Assembly (NCBI GenBank): GCA_002855745.1
Contig: NDWX01000001.1
Coordinates: forward strand, 124,001 to 188,000
Length of the DNA stretch: 64,000 nt
Source of the DNA: Thermofilum sp. NZ13
GTDB taxonomy: Archaea; Thermoproteota; Thermoprotei; Thermofilales; Thermofilaceae
Reading direction: 5' to 3'
In this document: in pieces, positions 9,799-16,411 of the stretch
Layout of the letters: each line of letters opens with the position of its first letter
How positions within the stretch are numbered: position 1 is the stretch's first letter
The notes under the pieces: model-generated
Seen by the model: only the letters and a program-made list of their open reading frames with translations
Databases searched by the model: none
Told to the model about the DNA's origin: nothing
Position numbers and translations under genes: made by a program

Positions 9799-9835
9799 CG
9801 CCTAACGGCAGGGCGGTTGGCCGCTGCTGCCGCTG

Positions 9836-9935
9836 AGGCGTGGCGGCCGCCGGCTGCTCCTCCCCGGAAGCCCCCTCGAGGGGCAGGCCCACTGGGCGAT
9901 GCGTCGCCCCCGTGGGGCAACCCCGAGGCCGACCA
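9836..9935 (+). other. GC-rich block with three consecutive hairpins beside a truncated gene
   Basis: Three perfect stems lie in a row: the palindrome CCCCTCGAGGGG at 9872-9883, GGGCGA-TGCG-TCGCCC at 9894-9909 and CCCC-GT-GGGG at 9908-9917. The last two overlap slightly and so compete. The block starts where the M20 peptidase reading frame loses its family similarity. It contains no convincing coding frame. It could be a structured RNA, the end of a mobile element (compare the omegaRNA-like region at 12,330-12,530), or a terminator cluster. Confidence 0.4.
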
Positions 9936-9949
9936 AAGATGACGAAGAT

Positions 9950-10474
9950 TTAAGGGAGCCAGTGGGGGCAGAAAAGGAGGAGCACGTACTCCGCTTTCAC
10001 GAGGTCGGGGTGGTTCTCCACCAGCCACCCCGCGCCCATCCTCCCGCCCATCTCCTCGTCGGCTGTCGCCGCGTAGATGAGGCGCCCCTTGAACCTCTTG
10101 GACTCGACGAAGTCCAGGAAGACGCGGAGCATCACGGCGACGCTCAGCTTGTCGTCGAGCGCCCCGCGCCCCCAGATGAATCCGTCCTTCACCAGCCCCG
10201 AGAAAGGGTCGACACTCCACTCCTCGGGGTTGGCGGGTACGACGTCGAGGTGGGAGAGGAGGAGCAGGGATGGGCCCGGCTCATTGGACTCGGCCCACGC
10301 TACAATGCTACCCCTGTTGGGCGCGCTCTCGAGCAGCTTGTACTCGACGCCCGCTCCGCTCAGGGCCTCGGCAATGAGCTTCGCGGCAGGCGTCTCGTTG
10401 CCGGGAGGGTTAGAGGTGTCCACGCGTATGAGCTCCGAGAGCATGTCGGCGACAAATGCTACTTTGGGATCCAC
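9950..10474 (-). pseudogene. M20 family metallopeptidase/deacylase, C-terminal two thirds missing
   Basis: N-terminal part of an M20 enzyme (ArgE/DapE/acetyl-lysine deacetylase group). Metal-site motifs are present: LLLSHLDVVP with the His and Asp, GRGALDDK with the bridging Asp, and TADEEMGG with the catalytic Glu pair. The protein ends at about 174 residues after VKAEYVL, against roughly 400 in the family, so the rest of the catalytic domain and the dimerisation domain are gone. The likely start is the GTG at 10474 (DPKVAFVADMLSEL follows); the open frame upstream of it is not family-like. The break coincides with the GC-rich hairpin block at 9836-9935, which suggests an insertion followed by deletion. 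Confidence 0.75.
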
Positions 10475-10738
10475 GGGTAAGCCTCTCGCCCAAGCGCATA
10501 AGCCTTTCGCTCTTCGAGGCTCGCTGACGCACCCAAGTGTAAAGGGAGGGATCGGGCAGTTCTCGCGTGCAAACCGACCAGTGAACTCCTTCCTCCGCAT
10601 TTGAAGGATAAAGGTGCTCACAAAGGTTTTGCGACGTATAACCTCACAATACAATAAAATAAAAAGCTGGGATACCGGCTTCGCATTTTAGAAGAGGGCT
10701 GATCTGAATCTCGCGCTACGTTTTTATCGGAGGTCTTC

Positions 10739-11575
10739 ATGGCTAGCGTAGGGAGGGTGTTGACGAGCAGCCTCAGCGACCTCAAGAAGGAGTTCCTCAG
10801 GCTTTTGGAGATGGACGAGGAGTTCCGCTACGCTGTAGCAGGCTACCTAGGGTACTCCGAGATCCTTAACGAGCTGAAAGCACTCCGCGAGGAGCAGCGG
10901 AGGATCTGGGAGAGCATCGAAAAGCTGTGGAAGGAGGTCAGGGCTCTCAGAGAGGAGCAGAACAAGCTGTGGGAGGAGATCAAGAACCTTAGAGAAAACC
11001 AGGAGAAGCTCTGGGAAGAGGTCAAGAACATTAGGGAAGAAGCCAAGAGCCTCCGGGAGGAGGTGAGGACTTTAAAAGAAGGCCAGGAAACTCTGAGGGA
11101 GGGGCAGGAAAAGCTTTGGGAGGAGGTGAGGACCTTGAAGGATGGTCAGGAGAGACTGTGGAAGTACGTGAAGGCTGGCTTCGCTGAGCTGCGGGCAACA
11201 CTGGGAGCCACGTTCGAGGACTACGCCAGAGCATTCCTAGAGGTGATGCTGGAGGAGATGGGTTACTCTGGGGCGCGCGTCACAAGGGGGTACCTGCTCC
11301 GCGATAGAGAGGTCGTGGAGGTCGACGTGCTCTGCGAGAACCCCCTTGTGGTAGGCGAGGCGACTTCCAGGATCCAGAGCATCGAGGAGGCTGAGAGAGA
11401 GGCTGAGAAGCTCACGGAGAGGGTCCGCCTCGCCGAGGAGAAGTACGGCAGGAAACCCGTCCTGGCTGTGCTCGCCGTGGGCTCCGCTCCTCCAGAGGTC
11501 CTCAATAGGCTCAGGTTGCTCGCCGAGAAAAACGGCTTCAAGCTGGTCGTAGGCAGACTTTACGAGGAGAGCTGA
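10739..11575 (+). CDS. Coiled-coil protein with C-terminal PD-(D/E)XK-like domain (DUF3782-like), copy 1
   Basis: A 278-residue protein with three parts. Residues 1-45 form a helical module (LKKEFLRLLEMDEEFRYAVAGYLG). Residues 45-145 are a long charged coiled coil of 7-residue units built on EEQ.KLWEE. Residues 150-278 are an alpha/beta domain with VEVDVLCENPLVVGEATS, which resembles the D-x(n)-E-x-K region of restriction-type nucleases but has Thr where Lys is expected. A strong Shine-Dalgarno GGAGGT precedes the ATG at 10739. The N-terminal module closely matches the protein at 54,297-55,118, whose nuclease domain is different. Such proteins are common in hyperthermophilic archaea; their role is not known to me. 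Confidence 0.75.
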   Translation: MASVGRVLTSSLSDLKKEFLRLLEMDEEFRYAVAGYLGYSEILNELKALREEQRRIWESIEKLWKEVRALREEQNKLWEEIKNLRENQEKLWEEVKNIREEAKSLREEVRTLKEGQETLREGQEKLWEEVRTLKDGQERLWKYVKAGFAELRATLGATFEDYARAFLEVMLEEMGYSGARVTRGYLLRDREVVEVDVLCENPLVVGEATSRIQSIEEAEREAEKLTERVRLAEEKYGRKPVLAVLAVGSAPPEVLNRLRLLAEKNGFKLVVGRLYEES

Positions 11576-11786
11576 GCCTGACCCCTGAGCCTTCACCCCT
11601 TAGGTACTTCTGCTCTCGGGGATGCGATTCTTCAAAGCAGGGAGAGCTGTGGAAAAGTTAGCGCCTTCTGCTTAAACATTACCCCGGTGTGTGGTGGTCA
11701 ATGCGCGTGAGGGCTTCTCCGAATTTGCCTGGAGTATGCTGTGAATATCAATTAAAGATAACACTTTATACTTCATTGCTTATTTA
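11576..11786. other. Intergenic stretch with promoter of the pilin-like pseudogene
   Basis: No gene is visible. The 3' end is A+T-rich and contains CTTTATA at about 11,764-11,770, a TATA-like element about 20 bases before the ATG at 11,787. Confidence 0.4.
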
Positions 11787-12330
11787 ATGCTTGTGACCTC
11801 TGAGCATGTATCCGCTATTTTCCTCGTTCTCCTCGTGGTAGCCGGTGCCGTAGCTCTCTGGATCCTTCAGCAGCAAATGCACTCATAGTACACTAAGGCG
11901 GCTCAGGAGCGGCTGCCCTCGAAGATCAAAGTCGATGCAGTTGAGGTGGGTTTAGACGGGACGGTTGTGCTCTATATTAGAACGCTTGACGACTACACGT
12001 CGAAGGTTTAGACCTTCTACCTGGTCGACCCGGTTAGCGACCTAGCCCTCGCGGTCTACAACTACGAGGTCACTCTGAGCCCGGGTAATGTTACCCGAGT
12101 GCTCATACCCTCCTACGTCCTGAAGGGAACACCCCTGCCGGAGAGGAGCTACCTCGTGCTGAAGACAGGGAGTGCCACCTCGCTCACGACGGTTGCCGTT
12201 GTGCCTCGTCAAGTGCTCGAGCAGGCCCTTGCCCGCGAGTTCCCAAAGCTGGCGTACAGGGCTTATGAAAGCTCCGCCAACCTCAACATAAACCACTACG
12301 TGGTGCTGGACCCTGTGAGGGCCGCGCCTG
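11787..12330 (+). pseudogene. Pilin-like secreted protein gene with two in-frame TAG codons, cut by the TnpB element
   Basis: One continuous reading frame runs from the ATG at 11,787 to 12,330 with only two interruptions, both TAG, at 11,886-11,888 and 12,009-12,011. The N-terminus EHVSAIFLVLLVVAGAVALW resembles the hydrophobic helix of archaeal type IV pilins and related surface proteins. The rest reads well as an extracellular beta domain (KIKVDAVEVGLDGTVVLYI, SYLVLKTGSATSLTTVAVV). At 12,330 the frame enters the end of the TnpB element, so the C-terminus is lost. Many neighbouring genes stop at TAG, so general TAG read-through is unlikely, and this is most simply a pseudogene. Confidence 0.65.
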
Positions 12331-12600
12331 GCTCATCCACCCCTTCACCGATCCGGGGCCCCCTCTTCGGGGTTCTCATGGGCTCCGCGCCTTCGGCCCG
12401 CCCCGCCAGCTCAGGTTGTGCGGCGGGGCTTTGCCTCGGCGCCTCTTCGCCTCGTCACACCGCGCGCGGCACCCGGCGTGCGGCCGTGTGGCCGTGCCGG
12501 GAACTGGGGCCGGGGCCCGCTGGCCTGCCTCTAGGGCCCTGGCCTGTCTCTCAGGCCGTGGGTCGGCGCCTTGGGGTGCTGGCTGAGCCACTTGCTCAGC
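12331..12600 (-). ncRNA. Putative omegaRNA (reRNA) and right end of the TnpB element
   Basis: This very GC-rich stretch overlaps the last codons of tnpB and runs downstream of it, the position where IS200/IS605-type elements encode the guide RNA of TnpB. On the minus strand it is rich in self-complementary runs and finishes with ATGAGAACCCC...GGGGTGGATGAG. This resembles the end hairpin typical of such archaeal elements (ATGAAxCCC...GGGGAGGATG). The element end is therefore placed near 12,330. The guide would be read from the interrupted pilin-like gene immediately beyond. Boundaries are approximate. Confidence 0.55.
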
Positions 12601-13931
12601 GCCTCTAGTTGTCTTTCCGCATTGCAGGCTTTTAGGAAGAGCTTTACAGAGTTGAAGGCTGCGGCCCAGTCCCTGCCCCAGGTGAGGCCGCACTTGGGGC
12701 AGCGGTAGCACCTCCTCATCACCTCTACCCCCCACGAGCCGCAGAGGGGGCAACGCTTCCCGCTGATGTTGTTCTCAGGCTGGAACCACCTAGCCCCCTC
12801 GTAGAGCGCTAGGTTCTCAAGCCGCCTCACCACTCTGAGCAAGGTCCTCTGCAACTGTGAGCCCTTCAAGCTCTCGGCCCTTGGCACGTCCGCGACGATG
12901 ACGACGAGGTAGCCCTGGTCCCGTAGCTTCCTCACCAGGCCCCTCACCTCCCTGAGCACGCCTCTAACCCAGCCCTCGTTCACCTTCTTTTCCTTCCTCG
13001 ACGCCTGCCCCGCTACTCTTTCAGACCTCTCCGGCGTCAGGTTCACCTTTGCCCTGAGCCTCTCCGCCAGCCTTAATGTCTCCTCCACCGTGGAGCCCTT
13101 TCCCGCTCTCCGCAACTCGTTGACGTCCCTCCTCTCCCTGAACCTCTGGACGGCTTCACTCCAGCTCTTAACCTCGGAGTAGCTGGTCATAATTGCTGCT
13201 AGTAGCCTCAGCAACGTGGTGTTGGGCGGCTTAAACACTCGCTGAGCCACCAGCTTGGCTTCGCCGTCGAAGGCGAAGGCCATAACGTACAGCCCGTGAG
13301 AGCTGTTCATGTCCACCGCTACGACCGCCAGCTTGCCCTCGCCGTCCCACCACGCCGGCTTCACCTTGCGGTGCGCTACGAGGCGAAGCCTGCCCCTAGC
13401 CGTTAGTTGCAACGTCAGCTTAACGCCGCCGAACCGCTGGACGTCCTCCAGCACAGCCCTGACCAGCGAGGGCTTCAGCCTCACCGCGACGCCAGCGCTC
13501 GGAATGCGTAGCATGCCCTTGGAGGCATCCAGCACCGCAGTAGCATCGCTTTTGCCGTGAAGCCTATCACCGCCGCTGACTACCCTTATGAGTAACGGTA
13601 TTGGAGGTGGCGTGAACCTGCTGCGCCTCTTAGACTTCCCCCTCGCCTCGGCGAGCATCCTGCACCACTCCGCGGCGTACCAGAACAGCCCCTTCGGCAG
13701 CCCAGCCAGCCTCGAGGCCTCCCCGATTAACTCCTCGCTGAACCTCTCCGGCTCCCTCCTGAACGCGTCGCCGTGCTTCCTCTCGAGCTCCTCGCTGGCC
13801 CGCTCAACCGCAGAGGCAAGGCTGAAGTAGAGGCTCCGAAGCCTCATTCTCAGCTCCCTGCTCGCCTTTACCTCCCAGACCCTGTAAGCCTCGATGAACC
13901 TCTCGCCGCTTTCCCTGCCCTCCCAGCCCAC
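12531..13931 (-). CDS. tnpB: TnpB (OrfB) RNA-guided nuclease-like protein with altered RuvC-II motif
   Basis: TnpB-family protein of 466 residues, GTG start at 13,931. RuvC-I is VVAVDMNSSHG with Asp207. The C4 zinc ribbon CPLC...CPKC lies at about residues 390-413. RuvC-III is GRDWAAAFN with Asp421. In the RuvC-II strand LVVIVADVP the place of the usual catalytic Glu is taken by Ala347 or Asp348 depending on alignment, so cleavage activity is uncertain. Intact TnpB cuts DNA next to a target motif under guidance of the RNA made from its own right end. The family DVP-x-AESLKGSQLQRTL block is shared with thermoproteal OrfB proteins as I recall them, so the change may be lineage-wide and not a local loss. 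Confidence 0.85.
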   Translation of the reverse strand: MGWEGRESGERFIEAYRVWEVKASRELRMRLRSLYFSLASAVERASEELERKHGDAFRREPERFSEELIGEASRLAGLPKGLFWYAAEWCRMLAEARGKSKRRSRFTPPPIPLLIRVVSGGDRLHGKSDATAVLDASKGMLRIPSAGVAVRLKPSLVRAVLEDVQRFGGVKLTLQLTARGRLRLVAHRKVKPAWWDGEGKLAVVAVDMNSSHGLYVMAFAFDGEAKLVAQRVFKPPNTTLLRLLAAIMTSYSEVKSWSEAVQRFRERRDVNELRRAGKGSTVEETLRLAERLRAKVNLTPERSERVAGQASRKEKKVNEGWVRGVLREVRGLVRKLRDQGYLVVIVADVPRAESLKGSQLQRTLLRVVRRLENLALYEGARWFQPENNISGKRCPLCGSWGVEVMRRCYRCPKCGLTWGRDWAAAFNSVKLFLKACNAERQLEALSKWLSQHPKAPTHGLRDRPGP

Positions 13932-14089
13932 GCTCCCACCTCCAGGGAGCCTGGCACGCTGCGCCCCTAGCCCTTCCTACGCCTGAGCCCCCGCACATAG
14001 TTGCGCTACGCGGCCTTATATCCCTGCGCCGAAAATAAACGCCGAAACTGAAAACACAGCAAACAGGGGGCAACCGCCGGCTCAGAGCG

Positions 14090-14450
14090 GCTAAGCTGGG
14101 TGATTACCTGAGGCTGATCGACTAGGCTCCCTGAGGAGCGCGGGGACCTGCTCGACGCGCTAAGCGAGTTACAAGAATCTTTCCCCGACAAGCCGGCGGA
14201 GTGGCTCTACCGCGCCGTGTACAGGCTTCTAGCCGGGAAAGTGGAGGGGGTGGGAGCGAGCACTGGCTCGTCAAGGGGCTGGCGGAGCTGGGGGACACCT
14301 ACCCCCGGTACAACGTCTGGGTACACGAGGGCAAGTACCGCTGCGACTACATCTCCAGGATACGGCTACGTCCGCAAGGCGAGGATGTGCAACCCCACAG
14401 CTACGGTGATGCTGTACCGGAGACAGCTCCGGCTCCGCGCCGGATGAGCT
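14090..14450 (+). pseudogene. Degenerate SWIM-zinc-finger-like gene (copy 2)
   Basis: Three frames must be joined. The first reads DLLDALSELQESFPDKPAEW and LYRAVYRLLAGKVEG. After a shift near 14,245 it reads EHWLVKGLAELGDTYPRYNVW and VHEGKYRCDY. After another shift near 14,355 it reads GYVRKARMCNPTATVMLYRR. Joined, the pattern YRCDx...MCNxxAxVMLYRR resembles a SWIM zinc finger (CxCx(n)CxH) in which the second Cys has become Tyr and the His has become Pro. A TAG at about 14,127 interrupts the N-terminal part. The middle segment is closely similar to copy 1 at 9,508-9,798. Clearly a dead gene; the parent function would be nucleic-acid or protein binding. Confidence 0.6.
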
Positions 14451-14777
14451 TGAGCGCCCGCTCGCCACAGGCCACTTCCTCAGGGCTGTAGCTGAGCAGC
14501 GCGAGGAGGCCGCAGGCACGCTCGGTGAGGTAGACGTACCTCACACTGCCGACCACCGCCTCCCTGACGAAGCCCGCTGAGCGCAGCCTCCCCAAGGCGC
14601 TGGCTATGTGCCTGGTGTTGCGGGTGCCGAACGCTCTGCTGAGGGGCCTGGGTTGGCTCAGGTGCCAGAGCGTCCTTGCGAGGCCGGTCAGCTCGAGCCA
14701 CTGGCCACGCAGTCCCAGACCTCGGCGCCGACCTCGACCATCACCGCTAAATGCGAGAGGGGGGTTGTAGGCGTTCA
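14420..14777 (-). pseudogene. Winged-helix-like protein, probably degraded
   Basis: A stretch of about 95 residues reads as a DNA-binding winged helix: LARTLWHLSQPRPLSRAFG, TRNTRHIASALGRLRSAGFV, REAVVGSVRYVYLTERACG, then a helical end. It resembles small archaeal wHTH regulators. Upstream of about 14,700 the frame is open but low-complexity (Arg/Gly/Pro rich) and not family-like; a GTG at 14,777 is the best available start. It converges on the SWIM-like wreck. I treat it as a remnant or a poorly defined gene. Confidence 0.4.
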
Positions 14778-14825
14778 CATAAGCTGTGCTCGTCGAGGCT
14801 ATGTCAATGCATAGTGCTCGAGTGA

Positions 14826-14939
14826 ATGGGGATCGTCTGCGTGCGCGTGACGCCGGCCGAAAAGGAGAGGCTGAGGGGGGAGGCAGAGGAGGGGGGCCTG
14901 AACCCCTCGGAGTACCTCCCCCTCGAGATCCTAGGCTAA
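14826..14939 (+). CDS. Tiny ribbon-helix-helix-like protein (37 residues), possibly a remnant
   Basis: ATG at 14,826, TAA at 14,937-14,939. The product reads VRVTPAEKERLRGEAEEGG and then LNPSEYLPLEILG. This is the strand-helix-turn-helix pattern of CopG/MobC-type ribbon-helix-helix proteins (R-V-T-x-x-E-K-x-x-L...G-L-x-x-S-E-Y). It would be a DNA-binding dimer such as an antitoxin or plasmid regulator. No toxin gene follows, so it may be what is left of a mobile module. Confidence 0.4.
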   Translation: MGIVCVRVTPAEKERLRGEAEEGGLNPSEYLPLEILG

Positions 14940-15399
14940 AAAACTGCCTTTTTCTCTCTCCCTCTCTTTCCCCCACCTTACCTGACCCCACACATGCTGT
15001 GACCGTATCGAGCTTGAGTCCCAAGGGCGCTACCCGCGCACCCTCTCACAACCCCTTCTAACCCTTGGTGGCAAGGGAAAAGAGCGAGTCGAGCACGGGA
15101 AGAAACTAGGGAAAAGCTAAAAAATAGCATTGCTACACCCTGCAGAGATTCCTGTGTCTACTGCAAGGATTTCAACGCTTATTGGCAGGTCGTGTCCGGT
15201 GGCTACTACCGTGAGTTCTACGTCACGAGCACGGCCGTCAACCCCTAGGCCCCTCGCAGATTCCAAGCCAGCAACGCCTGGAAGCTAGCCGTATCCCGCA
15301 ATACAGGAGGAGATATTGCTTCCAATCAGGAGTTCGCACCCGCTCTCCTTTCTCTCCCCGAGGCCAATTCCCGTTTTCAAAGTGCTTCTGAAATTCGTT
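14940..15399. other. Non-coding or decayed stretch
   Basis: No gene can be supported. A short frame near 15,130-15,248 encodes CRDSCVYCKDFNAYWQVV and ends at a TAG, which looks like the end of a lost Cys-containing protein. The stretch after it is featureless up to the VapB operator. Confidence 0.3.
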
Positions 15400-15434
15400 G
15401 TAGTAAGATTTAAGTAAGAATTCTTTCTTACTAC
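15400..15434 (+). promoter_or_regulatory. VapB promoter and nested palindromic operator
   Basis: Two nested inverted repeats lie immediately before the antitoxin gene: GTAGTAAG (15,400-15,407) pairs with CTTACTAC (15,427-15,434), and AGTAAGAA (15,413-15,420) pairs with TTCTTACT (15,425-15,432) with a 4-base spacer. The A+T-rich GATTTAAG between them is a plausible TATA box. AbrB-type antitoxins usually bind such palindromes and repress their own operon. Confidence 0.6.
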
Positions 15435-15437
15435 ACC

Positions 15438-15707
15438 GTGGTGAGTATGTTGAAGACTGTGGTTTCCAGCAAAGGCCAAGTCGTGATCCCGAAGCGCGTG
15501 AGGGAGGAGCTGGGGCTTACTCCCGGCACAGTTCTCAGAGTGCGGGTCGAAGGGAAAAAGGTTATCTTGGAGCCGGTCGAGGGGCCACCTAAGGAGGTGT
15601 TCGTCAGGGCTGGGCCGAGCGTCACCGAGCGAATACTCAGGGAGGCTAAGAGCTCTGGCGATAAGGCGCAGAGGCTACTGGAGGACCTAGGTGTTCCTGT
15701 TGGCTAG
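15438..15707 (+). CDS. vapB: AbrB/SpoVT family antitoxin (VapB)
   Basis: An 89-residue protein (GTG 15,438; the internal ATG at 15,447 is equally possible) with the swapped-hairpin AbrB domain in the first 45 residues: TVVSSKGQVVIPKRVREEL then LTPGTVLRVRVEGKKVILEP. The C-terminal half is the flexible toxin-neutralising tail. It overlaps the PIN toxin gene by 17 bases, the usual vapBC arrangement. It should bind and inhibit the toxin and repress the operon through the palindrome just upstream. Confidence 0.9.
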   Translation: MVSMLKTVVSSKGQVVIPKRVREELGLTPGTVLRVRVEGKKVILEPVEGPPKEVFVRAGPSVTERILREAKSSGDKAQRLLEDLGVPVG

Positions 15708-16155
15708 CGTGGGCTTAGACACAAGCGTGATAATAGAGTACATCGACGAGGAGGGCGAGTACCACGAGCAGGCCGAGGCCGTGTTCTCAGCTATCATGTC
15801 GGGGAAGCTGGAGGCGCTGATACCCCACCCCATCTTAGCAGAGACGTTCTACGTGGCCGCGAGGCTATACCGCGAGCTCGGGGCTGGAGAGCCGGAGGCC
15901 ACCGCTTCGAAACTGGTGGAGTGGCTCTACAGGCTCCCGCAGGTGAAGGTGATCGGCACGAGCTTAGAGCTGGCCCTGGAGGCGGGGAAGGTCAAGCTAC
16001 GCTACAAGCTCGCCTTGACGGACTGCTACGTCATCGCGGCGTGCAAGATACACGGCTGCACCGCGCTCTTCAAGAAGCCCGAGGCAGAGATGCGGGAGAG
16101 CATCCAGCGGCTGAAGAAGGACTACATGGTAGTCTTCCTGGAGGAGTACAGGTAG
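15691..16155 (+). CDS. vapC: PIN domain ribonuclease toxin (VapC)
   Basis: A 154-residue PIN domain protein. Acidic residues are in their family places: Asp in VGLDTSVIIEYI near residue 10, Glu in PILAETFYVAA near 52, and Asp in LALTDCYVIAA near 110. PIN toxins cut RNA, often tRNA, with Mg2+. The GTG at 15,691 lies inside the antitoxin gene (17-base overlap), so translation is probably coupled. The C-terminus FKKPEAEM and KDYMVVFL is typical of the family. Confidence 0.9.
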   Translation: MFLLASVGLDTSVIIEYIDEEGEYHEQAEAVFSAIMSGKLEALIPHPILAETFYVAARLYRELGAGEPEATASKLVEWLYRLPQVKVIGTSLELALEAGKVKLRYKLALTDCYVIAACKIHGCTALFKKPEAEMRESIQRLKKDYMVVFLEEYR

Positions 16156-16411
16156 AGGCCTCGACAGACAGAATTAAGCCGCCCTCGGGACCACAAAGCA
16201 AAAATCGTTAAAAACGGGTAATCAATCATGTTCCAAGGATGAGGTAATTGGCTACCTGCCGACCGCGTGAGGCCTCCCGGCCTTGACCGACCGCTGGCGG
16301 GTGCCGTTCATTCAACCACTGACCTTAAAGTAAAGGATCGTGTTAAAGAGCCGTGGATTTTGCAAGCCAGTTGACCTAGTCGGTTCGCATCGCCGAACTT
16401 TTCCGCCTGAA
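16156..16411. other. Intergenic stretch between vapC and sufD
   Basis: Convergent gap of 256 bases with no supported gene. No tRNA-like fold was found, although GGTTCGCATC at about 16,381 superficially recalls a T-arm. Confidence 0.4.

Larger units (their letters stand above)
12331..13990 (-). mobile_element. IS200/IS605-type element carrying tnpB only (IS1341-like)
   Basis: The unit consists of a tnpB gene and a structured right end; no Y1 transposase (tnpA) gene is nearby, so it cannot move by itself and belongs to the IS1341-like class. It interrupts a pilin-like gene at 12,330. The left end is not resolved. Sequence between 13,931 and about 14,060 holds the tnpB promoter (TATA-like GATATAAGG near 14,020) and may already be host DNA. 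Confidence 0.6.

Noticed and set aside
9792-10220. Minus-strand 142-codon ORF through the hairpin block
   Set aside because: Arg/Gly/Pro-rich shadow in a GC-rich region that overlaps the M20 frame.
12099-12608. 169-codon plus-strand ORF continuing through 12,330
   Set aside because: Only the part before 12,330 is protein-like; the rest is the reverse side of the TnpB right end.
14401-15024. Full 207-codon minus-strand ORF as a real gene
   Set aside because: Only the last 100 or so codons look like a winged helix; the first half is low-complexity and overlaps the small ribbon-helix-helix ORF.
16374-16400. T-arm-like GGTTCGCATC suggesting a tRNA
   Set aside because: No acceptor stem, D-arm or anticodon arm could be built around it.
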